Origin: an uncultured Clostridia bacterium
GTDB taxonomy: Bacteria; Bacillota; Clostridia; Oscillospirales; Oscillospiraceae
Direction of reading: 5' to 3'
NCBI GenBank assembly: GCA_947176425.1
Contig: CAMWQV010000163.1
Coordinates: 1-5,688, forward strand
Length of the DNA stretch: 5,688 nt
A model generated the notes under the pieces. The model had not been told where the DNA came from and ran no database searches. It was given only the letters and a program-made list of their open reading frames with translations. A program made the position numbers and the translations under genes. Shown here piece after piece: positions 1 to 2,830 of this stretch. Each line of letters starts with the position of its first letter. The stretch's first letter is position 1.

Positions 1-31
1 GGAGAGTTGCCTGGGACTGGACGGAAGCCAG

Positions 32-772
32 ATGCCGGAGACCGTTCTCCCTGCTGCCAACGAGGTGTTGAATGACCTCCGGGTACACCTGCGGGAGCTT
101 TTACCGGATTGCGACGTGCTTTTCGGGCTGCCTGTCACGACGACGTGGGGAGTTGTCATCATCCCTAAGTCATCTGGCGCATACGGTCCCGCTCATAAGT
201 ACCCGTGTCTCAAGCTGTGCCCCAGCGAACTTATGAGCCGCGTGGGGCAGGCGAGGCAGCAGGCCGGAAGCGGCACGGCCAGCGAGGTTATTTTCGATGA
301 AGATCTGATCGCCAGCGTATACCTCATGGACATGACCGGCATCCCCGAACTGGACCGCCGGAATGATTTCCTGGATCTTGCCTGTGCCTTGGAGCCAAGG
401 ACATTCCCGGACATGGTGAAGGTCATGGGGCTGTCCCTTGCCCCGGAAATCTGGGACCAGGCGGATCACCTTATGGGAAGGCCCGACCGATTTGACCACC
501 TGATCGGGACGCAGGAGAATGTCTATGACCTGTGTGTGCGGCACGGCGTCGGTGGGGAAGACGCCTTTCATATCATGCAGCGGGTTGGACACCATGGCTT
601 TGGCCGGCTGACGTATGAATGCAGGAATATGCTCGCTGCTCACGGGCTATGCGGTTTGTCCTGGGATACGCTGTGCGCCGTGAAGCACCTGCCCCCTCGC
701 GGCCAGTGCGCCGATGACCTCCATTGGGAGCTGACGCTGCTGGCGCTGGAGCGGCGGGCCTGCCGGGTGTAA
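32..772 (+). CDS. PolC-like accessory protein (degenerate C-terminal DNA polymerase III fragment), 5' end uncertain
   Basis: I recognise a resemblance to the C-terminal polymerase region of PolC, the Gram-positive replicative DNA polymerase III alpha subunit. Residues 103-148 (GIPEL ... LEPRTFPDMVKVMGLS ... IWDQADHLM) follow the PolC order GIPEFGT ... TFSELVxISGLSHGTDVW. Residues 158-195 (LIGTQENVYDLCVRHGV ... AFHIMQRV) follow the PolC pattern IGCRDDIMVYLI ... AFKIMESVRKGKGL. Residues 40-58 (GVVIIPK ... KYP) weakly recall the GGIIVVPK ... QYP segment. The FPKAHAAAY motif expected near residues 220-230 is replaced by LPPRGQCADDL. At 246 residues against roughly 1,400 for PolC, with no PHP, exonuclease or aspartate-bearing palm, it should not polymerise DNA. 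A DNA-binding, clamp-related or decoy role is inference only. The frame stays open upstream to position 2, so 32 is only the first ATG; GGAAG at 25-29 is a modest ribosome binding site. It lies 141 bp upstream of the recombinase on the same strand and is probably cargo of the same element. Confidence 0.7.
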   Translation: MPETVLPAANEVLNDLRVHLRELLPDCDVLFGLPVTTTWGVVIIPKSSGAYGPAHKYPCLKLCPSELMSRVGQARQQAGSGTASEVIFDEDLIASVYLMDMTGIPELDRRNDFLDLACALEPRTFPDMVKVMGLSLAPEIWDQADHLMGRPDRFDHLIGTQENVYDLCVRHGVGGEDAFHIMQRVGHHGFGRLTYECRNMLAAHGLCGLSWDTLCAVKHLPPRGQCADDLHWELTLLALERRACRV

Positions 773-804
773 CCCTGTGTCCCTGCTGCTTTTTTTAATA
801 CAGC

Positions 805-846
805 AGAACGGGTCAGATATTCCTCTGGCCTGTTCTTATGTTTTGC
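805..846 (+). terminator. Terminator-like hairpin after the PolC-like gene
   Basis: Positions 805-816 (AGAACGGGTCAG) pair with 825-836 (CTGGCCTGTTCT) as a 12-bp stem with two G-U wobbles around an 8-nt loop. The stem is followed by a T-rich but interrupted run (TTATGTTTTG). It sits between the stop of the upstream gene and the recombinase promoter, where a + strand intrinsic terminator would separate the two transcripts. The imperfect U tract keeps confidence moderate. Confidence 0.5.
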
Positions 847-860
847 CTTCCTGCTTATGC

Positions 861-889
861 TTGAAAGTTGCCTGCAAATAAGATAAAAT
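861..889 (+). promoter_or_regulatory. Sigma-A type promoter of the recombinase gene
   Basis: TTGAAA (861-866) and TAAAAT (884-889) are separated by exactly 17 nt. Each box differs from the TTGACA/TATAAT consensus at one position. The -10 box lies 24 nt before the recombinase start codon, so the leader would be short. The recombinase therefore appears to carry its own vegetative promoter and need not depend on read-through from the upstream gene. Confidence 0.65.
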
Positions 890-897
890 TATACAAG

Positions 898-905
898 AAA
901 GGGGG
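898..905 (+). promoter_or_regulatory. Strong ribosome binding site for the recombinase
   Basis: AAAGGGGG closely resembles the AAAGGAGG Shine-Dalgarno consensus and ends 8 nt before the ATG at 914. This spacing supports 914 as the start, rather than the ATG at 868 in another frame, which has no comparable site. Confidence 0.75.
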
Positions 906-913
906 CGTGGCTC

Positions 914-2830
914 ATGCCCGGCAAAGAGAAACAACTGCGCTGCTACCTGTACCTGCGCGTCTCATCGGAATCACAGATCGAAGGCTATTCCCTGGATGCC
1001 CAGCACGAGACGCTGATGTGGGCAGCGAAAGAGCACAACATGCAGGTAGTCGAAGAGTTCAGGGATGAGGGAAAGTCCGGTAAAAACACCACAGGCCGCC
1101 CGGCGTTTCGGGAGATGATAGGCCGGATTCAAAACGGCAACCCGGACAAGGTGGACTATGTCCTGGTATACAAGCTGTCCCGGTTTGGGAGGAACACCGC
1201 CGACGTGATGAACAACCTGCAGATCATGGAGGATTGCTGCGTCAATCTGATCGCGACCCAGGACAACATCGACAGTGCGGCCACGTCAAGCAAGGTGCTG
1301 ATTGCCATGCTCGCTGCCTTCGCCGAGATGGAAAGGGATACCATACACGTTCAGACCATGGCGGGCCGGATACAGAAAGCCCGCGAAGGTAAGTGGAACG
1401 CCGGTGTAGCCCCCTTCGGCTACAGGGTTGAGAAGGATACCGACGGCAGGAACGCACGGTTGGTTGTGCATGAGGAAGAGGCGGCAATTGTCCGGCTGGC
1501 TTTCGAGAAATACGCCCACACCGGCATGGGATACTCCGGGGTCGCCAAGTGGCTGAACCGGAACGGGTACCGGCGGGAGGTCCGCCAGACCCGCAGGCAC
1601 GACACGTTCACGGACTTCTTCGTCAAGTCCATGCTGGACAACCCCGTATACACCGGCAAGATTGTCCACGGACGCTTCGGGACGGAGAAAATCCAGGGAA
1701 AGCGGAACGAGTACCGCGCCATCAAGCGCGACAAATACGAAATATATGATGGCATACACGAAGCGATCATCTCCGAAGCACTCTGGGAGGAAGTCCAGGC
1801 CAAACGGAAGGCCACGGCCAACAAGGCCCCGGAGCATTACGGCCCGAAGCACGTCCACGTGCTGTCTGGCATCGTCAGGTGTCCGGTCTGCGACTCACCC
1901 ATGTACGGCGCGGTGAACCGCAAGAAAAAGAAGGACGGCTCCGGCGGGTTCTACTCCGAGATATATTATTACGTCTGCAAGAATACCAAAATCGCCACCG
2001 GCAAGATCTGTACGTACACCCACAGCGTCCGGCAGGACGCCCTGGACGAGCAGGTGACCAGGATCGTCCAGCAGGCCGTGGATAACTTGGCGGTCCGGAA
2101 GGGATTGGTTCAGGCGTTTGGCAGCAGCGATGATCTGGACGAACTGACGGAGAACCTGAAAAAGCTCCAGGAAGCTCGGAAGAAGGAGGCCCGGAAGAAG
2201 ACTAGGCTACTCAATAGGATCGCGGCCCTGGATGCGGATGATGACCAGTACGACGCGATGTTCAACGACATGCAGGGCATCCTGCGCCAGCAGAACCAGT
2301 CCATATCCGAACTGGACGACCGGATCGAGGAAGCCTCCATCCGGCTCCGCAATGCCCAGGCCGGAGTCCAGACGTTCGAGCAGGTACTGGACATACTCCA
2401 CCGGCTTGCGGGGTCCATCGAAAGCTGGTCCGCCGAACAGCGGCGCGGGCTGATGCACCGCATCCTGGAGCGCGTCGAGATTTTCCCGGAACCCCAGCAG
2501 GGAGGCGACCTCGTCAGGAACGTCCGGTTCAAATTCCCGCTGTCGATGGACAAAATCCTGGATGCGGACTACCAGGACGATGATGACGACGATGCTTTCC
2601 CGCCTGATTACGATCCGGGCAGCATGCCGCCCCCGAAAGGCCCGTTGCCCGGCGGGATCGTCCTCCATGGCTTTCCGTCCGACGGCACGGAACCTTATGA
2701 CGGCAACGCCCCGCAGCCCGAAGCTCCGCCGGATGGCGGGGTCAATGACCGTGGCGGAGATTCCACACCTAACCCGAATAGTTGCCCGGAAGAATCGGTA
2801 ACGAGGAACGTCACGCCCTTCAGAGGCTGA
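914..2830 (+). CDS. Large serine recombinase (site-specific integrase) of a mobile element
   Basis: This is a 638-residue large serine recombinase, which integrates and excises DNA between short att sites through a serine-DNA intermediate. The N-terminal resolvase domain (about 9-155) has YLRVSSESQ with likely nucleophile Ser17, the LSRFGRN motif with Arg90 and Arg93, and AEMERD at 137-142. The 'recombinase' domain (about 165-295) contains GVAPFGYR and LDNPVYTGKIVHG. A zinc ribbon follows with Cys323/Cys326 and probably Cys355/Cys366, then a coiled coil (about 405-485) of the kind that controls synapsis direction, and a closing VEIF ... VRFKFP segment (521-542). The remaining ~90 residues are unusual: a six-Asp run at 555-560, then a Pro/Gly-rich tail. 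The last ~16-18 residues lie beyond the apparent attachment junction and are read from antisense adhesin sequence, so the protein's terminus would change after excision. The gene has its own promoter and overlaps the convergent adhesin gene by 136 bp. The family assignment is very secure; the target-site assignment is inferred. Confidence 0.96.
   Translation: MPGKEKQLRCYLYLRVSSESQIEGYSLDAQHETLMWAAKEHNMQVVEEFRDEGKSGKNTTGRPAFREMIGRIQNGNPDKVDYVLVYKLSRFGRNTADVMNNLQIMEDCCVNLIATQDNIDSAATSSKVLIAMLAAFAEMERDTIHVQTMAGRIQKAREGKWNAGVAPFGYRVEKDTDGRNARLVVHEEEAAIVRLAFEKYAHTGMGYSGVAKWLNRNGYRREVRQTRRHDTFTDFFVKSMLDNPVYTGKIVHGRFGTEKIQGKRNEYRAIKRDKYEIYDGIHEAIISEALWEEVQAKRKATANKAPEHYGPKHVHVLSGIVRCPVCDSPMYGAVNRKKKKDGSGGFYSEIYYYVCKNTKIATGKICTYTHSVRQDALDEQVTRIVQQAVDNLAVRKGLVQAFGSSDDLDELTENLKKLQEARKKEARKKTRLLNRIAALDADDDQYDAMFNDMQGILRQQNQSISELDDRIEEASIRLRNAQAGVQTFEQVLDILHRLAGSIESWSAEQRRGLMHRILERVEIFPEPQQGGDLVRNVRFKFPLSMDKILDADYQDDDDDDAFPPDYDPGSMPPPKGPLPGGIVLHGFPSDGTEPYDGNAPQPEAPPDGGVNDRGGDSTPNPNSCPEESVTRNVTPFRG
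2576..2830 (+). other. Acidic and Pro/Gly-rich C-terminal extension of the recombinase
   Basis: This segment encodes recombinase residues 555-638. It starts with six consecutive aspartates and continues as a low-complexity Pro/Gly/Asp-rich tail (PPDYDPGSMPPPKGPLPGG and similar). Large serine recombinases usually end shortly after the VEIF/VRFKF region, so this looks like an appended, probably disordered tail. Its final part crosses the element-target junction. Confidence 0.7.

Noticed and set aside
32..772. Active DNA polymerase
   Set aside because: The protein is too short, has no palm aspartates, and the FPKAHA-type motif is lost; only a PolC-derived fragment can be supported.
783..806. 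CTGCTG ... CAGCAG inverted repeat with a T-run inside
   Set aside because: The stem is only 6 bp with a 12-nt loop holding the T-run, so it does not form a convincing terminator. The stronger hairpin at 805-836 explains the region better.
5..874. Direct repeat AGTTGCCTG at 5-13 and 866-874
   Set aside because: A single 9-bp match in a window of this size is weak, and neither copy sits at the apparent recombination junction.
868..1068. Small + strand frame beginning upstream of the recombinase
   Set aside because: Its start sits between the -35 and -10 boxes, it lacks a ribosome binding site, and it overlaps the recombinase start in another frame.
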